Assembly: GCA_910575005.1 (NCBI GenBank) | Contig: CAJTCL010000021.1 | Location: 1 to 64,000 of the forward strand | Direction of reading: 5' to 3' | Origin: Lachnospiraceae bacterium | GTDB taxonomy: Bacteria; Bacillota; Clostridia; Lachnospirales; Lachnospiraceae | Length of the DNA stretch: 64,000 nucleotides | Part shown: one piece after another, positions 1-7,689 of the stretch | Layout: every line of letters starts with the position of its first letter | Numbering within the stretch: position 1 is the stretch's first letter | The notes under the pieces: model-generated | What the model was told of the DNA's origin: nothing | Database searches by the model: none | Seen by the model: the letters and a program-made list of their open reading frames with translations, nothing else | Program-made: the position numbers and the translations under genes

Positions 1-135
1 ATCCTTTTCACTCACGTCGGCCTGCCTGACAACAGGCTTTATTGTCATGCTCTTTTTTCTATAAAATTTCTTTTGAATTTTTTCAATTATCTACTTGACT
101 TTTAATAGTTGGTCTTTCCAGAAGAGCCAGGGCGT

Positions 136-399
136 TCATCCATAGCTCTCCCCTGTTTTGTCTGCTGTTTCAAAGCTGTCCAAACCAATGATCAGGGCAA
201 GGCTGCCGCCCGACTCCCAGAAGGCGTGGATGTTCCCGGCGTCGTCGATGTATTCCACCACGCAGGTTTCACCTTTTTTCTTTGGGCTGAACGGGTCGTC
301 CAAATCCCCGGTAAGGCGCAGCCTTGTCCCTTTGGGGCATCTTGCGCGCCATTCCTCCAGCATATGCGCTTTTTCCTCCAAAGTCAGCACCCCTCCCAT
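136..399 (-). CDS. DUF4314-like small protein
   Basis: A protein of about 87 residues. The middle, KGTRLRLTGDLDDPFSP followed by VVEYIDDAGNIHAFWESG and ending near IIGLDSFE, matches the pattern of DUF4314: a basic PxGTRV-like entry, a DAGxIHxxWxxG core and a final VDS. Such proteins are common in conjugative elements and phages and have no established function. It is the last gene of a minus-strand run (two paralogous unknowns, DUF262, DUF3846, this gene). The start is uncertain: ATG at 399 overlaps the end of the DUF3846 gene, while TTG near 378 or ATG at 363 are alternatives after GGAGG-like sequences. The family call rests on pattern memory, not on a search. Confidence 0.6.
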   Translation of the reverse strand: MGGVLTLEEKAHMLEEWRARCPKGTRLRLTGDLDDPFSPKKKGETCVVEYIDDAGNIHAFWESGGSLALIIGLDSFETADKTGESYG

Positions 400-776
400 T
401 TGGCAAGCATGCCCCCGCCGCATATGGGCTTTAGGATGCCCTCAACCAAAGGGACGTCCTCTTCACGGATGCTGGCAAACATATCCCCTTCATGCCTGAC
501 GCACAGGATGTTCCCGCAGAAAATATCAGCCATCCTGCCTTTATAAATCCATGCGCGGTTTGGCGGGAAATTCAGGATCTTGCCCCCGTCATTGCATATC
601 ACGTCGATTTCATCCGTCAGGCTGACACATTGGATAAGCCCGCCCTCTTTGCCAAAATTGACATAATCCTGTTTCGCTTTCAGGGTATCCTCAATTTCCC
701 CAAGATACCCCGCATAGATGGTTTCCCCATCCTCTGACACGCGCAGGAAATACGCCGTTATCTTATCCTTCCCCAT
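384..776 (-). CDS. DUF3846-like protein
   Basis: A protein of 130 residues starting at an ATG six bases after AGGAGG. The segment IQCVSLTDEIDVICND, then GGKILNFPPNRAW, then DIFCGNILCV fits DUF3846, where a D-ICNEEGKL-LPPNRA core is followed by a D-I-G-xxxIV strand. DUF3846 proteins occur in integrative elements and phages of Firmicutes; their biochemical role is unknown. The start overlaps the 3' end of the DUF262 gene by 14 bases, so the two are translationally coupled. A GATACCCC octamer lies inside the gene (704-711). Confidence 0.6.
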   Translation of the reverse strand: MGKDKITAYFLRVSEDGETIYAGYLGEIEDTLKAKQDYVNFGKEGGLIQCVSLTDEIDVICNDGGKILNFPPNRAWIYKGRMADIFCGNILCVRHEGDMFASIREEDVPLVEGILKPICGGGMLAKWEGC

Positions 777-2220
777 CCATTTCCTCCTGAATTTCTGGAT
801 ACCCCGCAGAATCCTCATCCGAAGATGGCATACCTTCCAGTTTTTCTACGGTTTCCGTGCTTTCTGTATCTGATCCATCTTCCAAAGGCTTATCATCCGA
901 AGATGGCATGCCTTCTCCAAAAGACCCCATGCCTTCCGGTTCCTCTACAGTTTCCATGCTTTCTGCATCTGATTCCTCTTCCAAAGGCTTATCATCCGAA
1001 GATGGCATGCCTTCTTCCAAAGTCTCCATACCTTCTGGTTCATCTTCCAAAGTTTCCATACCTTCCACAGGCTCAAAACCTGAAACTGTCTCATTCTTTT
1101 CTTCCAAAACCTCTATATCCCCTGATTTTTCCTCTGTTTCCATACGTTCTTCCTTCACAGCAGGGCTGAACCGCTCCACCAGCTCCCTGTCACTGCTGCC
1201 AAACTTGTCGGGGAAACACGATATGAGGTACGCCAGGAGCTCCGCTATCCTTATCTTCACGTTCACCATCTTCACATTGCCGGAGCCTGACGCTTCCTTA
1301 TAGGCTTCCGTTTCGTCCACGGTGAAAAATCCTGTCACCGCCGAAACGTAGTCCTGCTCCGTAATACCCCGCTCCTTTGCCAACGCCGCAACGTACCCTA
1401 CGATTGGGATGTTCGTCTTGCGCAGGAACTTCTTCTCGGAGCCGCCGAACGCCCCGTCCAGATACCCCACAACGCCTTCCATCATCTCACGCTTCTCAAC
1501 GGAATAGTCGCCGCGGATGACTTCCGCAAACCTCACGCACTCTGCCGCGGATGCATTCGTCTTAACCTGGAAGTCCCCATAATACAGGTCTTCCAGGAGC
1601 ATCGCTATGGTCAGAAGCATCAGGAAATCGTCCTCCCGCCTGAGCTGTGCAAGCGTCAGGTTGACGGACTGCTGGAAAAAAGGGCTGCCGCCAAGCGTGT
1701 TGAAAAACCCCGCAAGCTCCATGCCAAGCACGGGTCTCGCAGACTGGATCTTGGACAATGCAACCCCGCTATTAATCCGTGCGAATGTCTCCTCAATTTC
1801 CCCGTCCGTGCAGTCCTCAAGCTGGTAGATTGTGAAGCGGTAGGCGAGGATTGCCTGCCTGACATCCTCCTCAAGCTCCGAGAACTTTTTGAGTGCAAGA
1901 TCATAGTGTACGCCATCCAAAACTGCATCCGGCGTTTTCGCATGCGTTGTCCACTCGTCATTGATGAATGACATGCATGTGGCCAGCCTCTGCTTGCCGT
2001 CCAGCACGGTCAGGAAGTTCTTCCCTTCCTTCTGCTCTTTCCTGAAATACATGTGGGGGATGATGTAGTCTGACAGCATGGAGTGTATCAGCATGGACTG
2101 CTTTAAGTTGTTCCACTGCCCGGAGCGTCTCTGGATGGGGCTCTCCAAACTCAGGATCCCATCCTTCTCATAATACTTGATTAATGTCTTAAGCCCTACT
2201 GGCAGGCTGCTTTTCTGCAT
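763..2220 (-). CDS. DUF262 (GmrSD N-terminal-like) protein with acidic repeat tail
   Basis: A protein of 485 residues. Residues 1-200 look like a DUF262 domain: IQRRSGQW near residue 29 corresponds to the YQRxxxW entry motif, and TVLDGKQRLATC (residues 71-82) to the DGQQR nucleotide-handling motif of GmrS/DndB/ParB-like folds. There is no C-terminal HNH/DUF1524 nuclease domain as in GmrSD type IV restriction proteins. Residues 350-485 are instead acidic and repetitive, built from EGMPSSDDKPLE and ESxETVEE-like units. The ATG at 2220 follows GGAGGG. It lies 12 bases after the gene at 2233-2748 and overlaps the DUF3846 gene. A defence or regulatory role is possible by family association, but the missing nuclease argues against simple restriction activity. 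Confidence 0.7.
   Translation of the reverse strand: MQKSSLPVGLKTLIKYYEKDGILSLESPIQRRSGQWNNLKQSMLIHSMLSDYIIPHMYFRKEQKEGKNFLTVLDGKQRLATCMSFINDEWTTHAKTPDAVLDGVHYDLALKKFSELEEDVRQAILAYRFTIYQLEDCTDGEIEETFARINSGVALSKIQSARPVLGMELAGFFNTLGGSPFFQQSVNLTLAQLRREDDFLMLLTIAMLLEDLYYGDFQVKTNASAAECVRFAEVIRGDYSVEKREMMEGVVGYLDGAFGGSEKKFLRKTNIPIVGYVAALAKERGITEQDYVSAVTGFFTVDETEAYKEASGSGNVKMVNVKIRIAELLAYLISCFPDKFGSSDRELVERFSPAVKEERMETEEKSGDIEVLEEKNETVSGFEPVEGMETLEDEPEGMETLEEGMPSSDDKPLEEESDAESMETVEEPEGMGSFGEGMPSSDDKPLEDGSDTESTETVEKLEGMPSSDEDSAGYPEIQEEMDGEG
816..1070. repeat. degenerate tandem repeat encoding the acidic DUF262 tail
   Basis: TCATCCGAAGATGGCAT recurs at about 816, 893 and 993, embedded in longer similar blocks with TTCCAAAGGCTTATC and TTTCCATGCTTTC segments. 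The units are in frame with the minus-strand DUF262 gene and encode EGMPSSDDKPLE plus spacer residues. Unit lengths differ (about 77 and 100 bases), which suggests slippage or unequal recombination. Confidence 0.75.
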
Positions 2221-2232
2221 CTTGCACCCTCC

Positions 2233-2748
2233 TTAAAACATGGAGCCGCCGCATCTGCACCCACAGCCATTAAATCCGCCATTAAAAAACGGAGCCTGCG
2301 GCGTGCCAAACGGGTCGCCTCCAAACGGGGATGTCTGGAACAGGCTTGCGCCCGGTTGGTTTGCGCCGAACGTCTCTCTGATACCCCCACCCCCGGTGAC
2401 ATCCACACTCTGATACCCCATAAAAGGCACAGTCTGTACATAGGGCACGCCATCCTCAATCTCCGCCAGCCCAGAAACATCCTCCGCACCCAAATCAAGG
2501 CAGTCCAGATAATCCTTCTCCGCAACCCCGGACAGGATGTCCCTGACCTTCCCGCTGTTGATGTTCCCGATGAAACATCCTCCATCCTCCAAATCAAACT
2601 CAACCTTAACCGCGTTTGCGTTTCTGATGTCCTTCACGGACTCGTAAACGCGTCTGCTCACCCCTTCCAGCTCTATTATATCTTCCTTTACCGCGCATGC
2701 ATCGCATATAAAATCCAGTAACCCATTTTTCAATAATATACGGCTCAT
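2233..2748 (-). CDS. unrecognised protein, paralogue of the upstream gene
   Basis: A protein of 171 residues that I do not recognise. It starts at ATG 2748 after GGAGGTCAGGCT. Residues 1-110 align with the neighbouring 115-residue protein over LLxxGxLDxIC, RRVxxxxKDI, ANxVxxDF, FIGNIxS, YLDCxxLG and EIxxGVPYxQ, about one third identity, so the pair arose by duplication. The C-terminal 60 residues are extra: glycine-, proline- and phenylalanine-rich, ending GGFNGCGCRCGGSMF with four cysteines. No signal peptide or membrane segment is visible. It precedes the DUF262 gene by 12 bases and is probably cotranscribed with it. Two GATACCCC octamers fall inside it, at 2380 and 2412, in different codon phases. 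Confidence 0.7.
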   Translation of the reverse strand: MSRILLKNGLLDFICDACAVKEDIIELEGVSRRVYESVKDIRNANAVKVEFDLEDGGCFIGNINSGKVRDILSGVAEKDYLDCLDLGAEDVSGLAEIEDGVPYVQTVPFMGYQSVDVTGGGGIRETFGANQPGASLFQTSPFGGDPFGTPQAPFFNGGFNGCGCRCGGSMF

Positions 2749-2837
2749 AGCCTGACCTCCTTTATTCCTGATTTTCCTGTTCCGGGGGCTTGACCGCCCC
2801 GCTGTCCCTGCATAAAAAATACCCCAGACTCTGCGCT

Positions 2838-3185
2838 TCAGATACAGAAACTGTCCTCCCATCCAGTGTTCGCCTTCTGGATATATGGGACGCCCTCCTT
2901 AATTTCAGATACCCCGGACACGACCTTAAGACCGAGGGATGTGCAGTCCAGATACCCTTCCTTCAGGAACTGCGCCATAATCCCGCGCGCCCTGCTACTG
3001 TCAATGTTACCAATAAAGTAACTCTCATCCCCGAAGTCCAGCATAACCCCGTTGGCTGAACCGATGTCCTTTGTCCCTGCCCATACGCGCTTGCGGCTTT
3101 CCTCCATATCCACAAACTTCTCGCACACTGTCTTCATGCCGCAAATTTCATCCAGTTTCCCGTCCGGCAACAATACTTCACACAT
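2838..3185 (-). CDS. unrecognised protein, first gene of the DUF262 operon
   Basis: A protein of 115 residues starting at ATG 3185 after AAAGGAGGTCATATT. It belongs to the same unknown family as the next gene (shared YLDC, VSGxxEI and GVPYxQ blocks) but lacks the cysteine-rich tail. It is predicted to be cytosolic, with an alternating strand/helix pattern and no transmembrane segment. As the first of five consecutive minus-strand genes with short spacing, it probably heads the operon. A GATACCCC octamer lies within it at 2908 and another lies upstream at 3401. No function can be assigned. Confidence 0.7.
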   Translation of the reverse strand: MCEVLLPDGKLDEICGMKTVCEKFVDMEESRKRVWAGTKDIGSANGVMLDFGDESYFIGNIDSSRARGIMAQFLKEGYLDCTSLGLKVVSGVSEIKEGVPYIQKANTGWEDSFCI

Positions 3186-3691
3186 AATATGACCTCCTTT
3201 TATACTTTCCTTTTTCCTGGCAAGATTTCTTTTTTTCCTTTGCCTGTTGTGTGTTATAACTCTGCCGGAGGGGTAATTCAAGTTGTTTTTTCAGGATTGT
3301 GCAATGCGCCCAAAGACAGAATATGTATTTTGTCCATTCCAACTGGGGAAAGGCTCCCGCTTTTGCCAAAGCCCCTATAATAGTTCCGCAGGGGGAGGGG
3401 GATACCCCAAGGCAGGAAAGAAAAATACAAAAAATATCAGGCGTCCTAAATTGCCTGATACTTGCGCTCTCTTATATAGTTGGGTTTTCCAGCTCTTTCA
3501 TTCCTAAGGCTCTCTTGAATACCATCCTTCTAAAACTTCTGGATAAGGCACTGATGACAGTTACACTTGGCTGAAAAAACATTAACTCGTAGTTTTTATG
3601 GGACAACATACGACAGGATGAGGGGATACCCTGTTATTGGGGGATGTACGCCGGAACTGGCGGGGGAAAGATCCCCCAGATATCAAATCCA

Positions 3692-3979
3692 TTAATTCTT
3701 GGAAATCGGTGTAATGGAAAGGGTGTAACCAAGTGGGGCAAGAACCTTAAATAAAGTATCTATCTGTGGCGTTGATTTCATTGTTTCAAGCCTTGCTATT
3801 GCTGGCTGCTTCACACCACTCAATTTTGCAAGCTCACGCTGCGACAAACCTTTCTCCTCCCGCGCCTCAATCAATTTCCCAATTAACTCAACTTGGAAAT
3901 TGATTTGTTCCCGCTCAGCGTCACTTACCCTGTCCTTATCTGCCATATATTCTGCAAAAGTATTGACTTCTTTTTTCAT
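3692..3979 (-). CDS. HigA-like antitoxin (XRE helix-turn-helix)
   Basis: A protein of 95 residues with an XRE-type helix-turn-helix at about residues 38-65 (EEKGLSQRELAKLSGVKQ followed by PAIARLE). This is the DNA-binding and antitoxin module of HigB-HigA or RelE-Xre pairs. Its ATG overlaps the stop of the upstream toxin gene (ATGA, bases 3976-3979), so the order is toxin then antitoxin, as in higBA. It should neutralise the toxin by direct binding and repress the shared promoter through the palindrome at 4365-4384. It lies amid the repeat-rich island, where such a pair would favour retention of the DNA. Confidence 0.85.
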   Translation of the reverse strand: MKKEVNTFAEYMADKDRVSDAEREQINFQVELIGKLIEAREEKGLSQRELAKLSGVKQPAIARLETMKSTPQIDTLFKVLAPLGYTLSITPISKN

Positions 3980-4341
3980 CTTCCACCAAACCTTTCTTTA
4001 TAATCCTCCATATTCTTCCTTGCCTGCTCCAGTTCCTTCCTGGGGGTTTTCTGCGACTTCTTAATATAATGGTGAACCATCACAAATTTATTATTTTTCC
4101 AATAAAAGAAAAACACCCTGTTCCTCAATGGTCTCAATTCCCACAAATCCCCATCAATATGTTTCACAATCGGCTGTCCAATCCTTGTTCCATACTCTGC
4201 TAATGCTGACATATATGTAAGAATCTTCTCCCTGTTTACCCTTGCATTTTTATCAGCTTTCGACTTTTTCTGTAACTCATCCAAATATTCAACTATCTTT
4301 GAATGCCCAGCCTTATCCCTATAAAATATAATTTCAAACAT
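3976..4341 (-). CDS. RelE/HigB-like toxin (Gp49 family)
   Basis: A protein of 121 residues. The order FEIIFYRDKAGHSKIVEYLDE, then DLWELRPLRNRVFFFYW, then VMVHHYIKKSQKTPRKEL is characteristic of the phage-derived Gp49/HigB branch of the RelE superfamily, ribosome-dependent mRNA interferases. The conserved ELR and KKxxKTP elements are present, so it looks intact. It is translationally coupled to the HigA-like antitoxin downstream. A well-formed promoter with an internal operator lies 18-46 bases upstream of the start. Confidence 0.85.
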   Translation of the reverse strand: MFEIIFYRDKAGHSKIVEYLDELQKKSKADKNARVNREKILTYMSALAEYGTRIGQPIVKHIDGDLWELRPLRNRVFFFYWKNNKFVMVHHYIKKSQKTPRKELEQARKNMEDYKERFGGR

Positions 4342-4358
4342 TCTGTACCCTTCCTTTT

Positions 4359-4387
4359 ATTATATGATAACATATCAGTTATCACAA
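4359..4387 (-). promoter_or_regulatory. toxin-antitoxin promoter with internal palindromic operator
   Basis: On the minus strand TTGTGA (4387-4382) and TATAAT (4364-4359) are separated by exactly 17 bases. The spacer is almost filled by the perfect inverted repeat TGATAAC-6-GTTATCA (4365-4384), a likely HigA binding site overlapping RNA polymerase contacts, consistent with autorepression. The assignment is by consensus match and position only. Confidence 0.65.
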
Positions 4388-4389
4388 TT

Positions 4390-6430
4390 CAATACCTTTT
4401 ATAAAAGCCCGCCGGAACTGGCGGGATATGGTACCCCAGATGATCAATGGATAATACAAACTGGTGGGCGGGGGAAGTTTTTCAACTTTCAAATGGTTGC
4501 CTGCGGGGGCTAAATCGATACCCCAGATGGTTTTCTTTCCTTCAAAATATTATTTTACCTGAAAATTTCTATCTTTACACTTAAAATCGCCTGTCTGGGC
4601 AAGGTACATTTCCCTACCATGCCACAGCTCTCTTTACTTCCCAAATATGGCGGGGAAAAGTTTTACAATCTTCTGACGGCTATCTGCCAGAGATAGATTA
4701 AAGATATATGTTTAAACTCGCCAAATTGGGTGGGGCTATCCGATACCCCACTTGGAACCTTTATATTTGATGTTCCATACTCATTTGGGTTCTATCTAAT
4801 GATACCTAAATCTTGCCGGGTTGGGCTGGGCAAAGCGATACCCCAGATATATTTTCTACTCTTGATGCTTTTAAATCAATAAGATTCCTCTCCCCTTATT
4901 GATACCTAATCTCGCCTGTTTGGGCTGGGCAAAGCGATACCCCAGATACATTTCTACTCTTGATACTTTTAAATTTCCAATAAGTCAACTTTGATACCTA
5001 ATCTCGCCTGTTGCGGCGGGGCAACTTGATACCCCAGATGTATTCCAACAAATAAACTCTGATGCCATAGCCCTCTTTGCACAGGACAATCCCCTATCTC
5101 CACAGAAAATACTTTTTTGCCCAGATATGGCAGGGGAAAGTTTTATAATGTTCTAACGGTCGCCTATAGGGGCGCATCTTGATACCCCACTTAATGCCTA
5201 TAGGGAAACTTTCACTGATTAATGCACCAATTAAATGCCTATAGGGGAACTTTCTCCACGGATACCCCAGATGAATGTTTACAAAACCATTTATCCTTTT
5301 GATACACCACTTGGACTGTTTATAGAGGAATATCCCTTTTTCGATACACCACTTGGATATTTACAAAAGAATATCTTTACTTTCATATCACTCTTGGATG
5401 TTTTACAAAAAACTTCTCGATAAATACTTTTTATGCCCTTCTTTCAGAAATGCTGTATCTCGCCAGATTGGGCGGGAAATGTGATACCCCATTTGGATTC
5501 TAGCAGCTGAATCATTCCATTTATATGATACTCTTCCATAGAAGCTCTCAACCAGATACCCCAGAGAGCCTTTAACTGAAAATTCCCTACAATGAATACC
5601 TATCTGCTCTTATGCCCAGATATGGCGGGGAAAAGTTTTATAATGTTCTAAGGGTGTCTGTGTGGGCGCACCTTGGATACCCCAGAGGGATATCTTTTCT
5701 TTCATGCCACTCTTGAATACTCCTAATTACCACAGAGAAACATTGACAAGAGAACTCTCTACTTTTTTACCTATCCGCCTTGCTTGGGGCGGGACACCTT
5801 GATACCCCCAGATAAATATCTTTACTTCGATATCACACTTGGATGCTACAAAGGGACTCTCTTGATACCCCAGACAGACTTCTTATGGGGAGATATCTTT
5901 ACTTCGATACTCATTCAGTATTCCAGAAGAATATCTTTATTTCAACATTCCCTCTCGATGCCCCAGATGGTTATCTTTACTTCGATACCACAGTTAGATT
6001 TTTTTCAAAATACTCTCTCTTTGTGATGGTAAAGATATTTGTTCTGGCTCTCTTAGCAGAGCTTCTCCTTATGGTGAGAAAAATAGCTGTTCTTCTTAAG
6101 TTGAATCATTCTCCCTATACTGGCAAAGATATCTGCTTCTTCCAAATTAACTCTCTTATTGTGGCTTTCTAAGATGGCTCATTCTCCTTATGATGAGAAA
6201 GATATATGCTCTGACTCTCTTAGCAGAACTTCCTAAGATGACTCGTTCACTGTGGCTTCTAAGATAACCCTCTTTCTATGGCTTTCTTAACTTACTGTTC
6301 TCTGCTTACTTTGCCATAACTGGTATTAACTTTTATCTTGTTTCATTCTACATATTGGTTCTCTTTATTTACTTCTTATTTCACCGTAACTGATATTAGC
6401 TTTTATCTCGTCCCGTTGTCTTCCTCATGA
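4390..6430. repeat. gene-free repeat region I with GATACCCC hairpin units
   Basis: About 2 kb without a credible gene. Twelve exact GATACCCC octamers lie at 4517, 4742, 4837, 4936, 5028, 5181, 5261, 5483, 5555, 5676, 5801 and 5864. Many extend to GATACCCCAGAT or GATACCCCACTTGG. Upstream of most is a CGCC-N5/8-GGCGGG or GGGC element 7-12 bases away, so CGCC/GGCG or GGGG/CCCC stems could form, for example at 4911-4943, 5003-5035, 5461-5490 and 5774-5808. ATATGGCGGGGAAAAGTTTTA-like blocks recur near 4646, 5126 and 5622. From 6000 to 6400 other repeats appear: CTCTTAGCAGA, GCTTTCTAAGAT and ACTGxTATTAxCTTTTATC. No promoter or terminator order shows which strand, if any, is transcribed. Confidence 0.75.
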
Positions 6431-6550
6431 ATACATGAGATGCCTGACGCTTCTCCTCCCTGTTCCCCCACTTTGGACGCAGTCTTTCAATGATACCCCA
6501 CAGACAGCAAAAGAGCCGCCATGCATCTGGCAGCCCCTTATACCATTTCC

Positions 6551-7249
6551 CTATGCTGTGCCCGTTGGCTCCGCTACATACCAAAACGGTGGGTCGCTGT
6601 TCCGCGCCACGTCCTTCAGACACCGCATATACTCGTTCACTTCTTCCGCGAAACCCTTTAACTGGCAGTTCTCCAAGTCCTTCAGCGTCAGCTGGCGTTC
6701 TATGTACATGATGCATTTGGCTGCAGTGTCAAAGTCATGCGCCAGTTTTTCGATTATCTCACCGTCCCCTCCGTCTAACGCCCCCAAGTCCCTGTCTATG
6801 CCGCTTTTGCATTCTGCAAGCAGCTTGGAGCATTCTGCAACCATCCTGTCCTGCATGCTGTACCTGTACAGCTTCACTCTCAGACGCTCCATGCGCCTGA
6901 ACAGCCAGTTCCAGTCCCTTGATACCCCTTCTGCTTCTGCTTTCCCGCGCATCCCCTCAAGCTCCCTGTTCGTCTCCACGACTGTCTCAAGCACACCCGT
7001 GCCACGGAACAGCAGGAGCATGAACTCCCTTGCATACCCAATCAGCCGCTTCTCCCATTCCTCCGGCTCATAGTTATACCCCGCCAGACCCCTGCATTTC
7101 TTTACAAGGCTGTTGCTCTTCAGCTCCCCAAGGATTCTCTCCAGGCTGCGCCTTGCAAGCTTCATGCAGCCTGCTGGCTTCATCCCATTGTCCAGCTGTG
7201 TCTGGATAATCCACAGGTTCCTATCCATGTCTTTAAAATATTCTTCCAA
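6551..7249 (-). CDS. unrecognised helical protein
   Basis: A protein of about 232 residues, almost entirely helix-forming and rich in charged residues (RRMERLRVKLYRYSMQ, KDLENCQLKGFAEEVNEYM). It has no signal peptide or membrane segment and no motif I know. The likely start is TTG at 7249, with ATG 7228 as an alternative. It lies 15 bases downstream of the gene at 7265-7600, which suggests one transcript. Codon use is GC-richer than the surrounding repeat DNA, which supports coding. It contains GATACCCC at 6921. Confidence 0.6.
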   Translation of the reverse strand: MEEYFKDMDRNLWIIQTQLDNGMKPAGCMKLARRSLERILGELKSNSLVKKCRGLAGYNYEPEEWEKRLIGYAREFMLLLFRGTGVLETVVETNRELEGMRGKAEAEGVSRDWNWLFRRMERLRVKLYRYSMQDRMVAECSKLLAECKSGIDRDLGALDGGDGEIIEKLAHDFDTAAKCIMYIERQLTLKDLENCQLKGFAEEVNEYMRCLKDVARNSDPPFWYVAEPTGTA

Positions 7250-7264
7250 ATTGGCCGCCCCCTG

Positions 7265-7600
7265 TCATGCCTTCTTCCCATTATAATTGTAATATGACCT
7301 GAAAAACCTTGCGTGGTCATTAGGGGTCACCAGTTTTTCCGCTCCTCTCACTTTCCCACCGACAATTAACGCTTTTACGCCTGCGTCACTGCCCGCAAAG
7401 GTCGGTACCATGCAGGCGTCCACGCCAAGCCCCTCAAAAAAACCAAGCACCAAGTCCGCTTCCTGCTTTGAGGGGCATTCGCGCAGGATGCCGTAAAGCT
7501 CCGCGCGCCCTGAACCCCGGTTCCTCCTGACCACCTCTGCAACCACAAAACTTCCCGCCGCTTTTTCAAACAATTCCCCATAAGAAAGACCTTCCATCAT
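7265..7600 (-). CDS. unrecognised small protein
   Basis: A protein of about 111 residues with a mixed alpha/beta pattern: SYGELFEKAAGSFVVAEVV, then a helix with PSKQEADLVLGFFEGLGVDA, then strands around KALIVGG, ending FFRSYYNYNGKK. No family is recognised. Starts at ATG 7600 or 7597, or GTG 7606, are all possible; the ribosome binding site is weak (GGGCGG). It is the first gene of a two-gene minus-strand unit with 6551-7249, between the two repeat regions. Confidence 0.55.
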   Translation of the reverse strand: MMEGLSYGELFEKAAGSFVVAEVVRRNRGSGRAELYGILRECPSKQEADLVLGFFEGLGVDACMVPTFAGSDAGVKALIVGGKVRGAEKLVTPNDHARFFRSYYNYNGKKA

Positions 7601-7689
7601 GAACACCGCCCATCCAATAAATTTTTGTATAGTGGTGTAGTATAACTCCTGCCTTTCTAAAATGCAAGCCCTTCTTAAAAGAAATCTGC

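Noticed and set aside
20-45. Hairpin GCCTG...CAGGC followed by TTTATT at the left edge
   Set aside because: Too short and with no assigned gene on the plus strand; evidence is insufficient for a terminator.
4990-6180. Plus-strand short reading frames in the octamer arrays
   Set aside because: They arise from repeats, have no ribosome binding sites and their amino-acid sequences only reflect the repeated DNA.
6396-6716. Minus-strand reading frame of 106 codons partly beyond the gene at 6551-7249
   Set aside because: Two thirds of it overlaps the larger, better supported gene in another frame, and there is no ribosome binding site for a start in the unique part.
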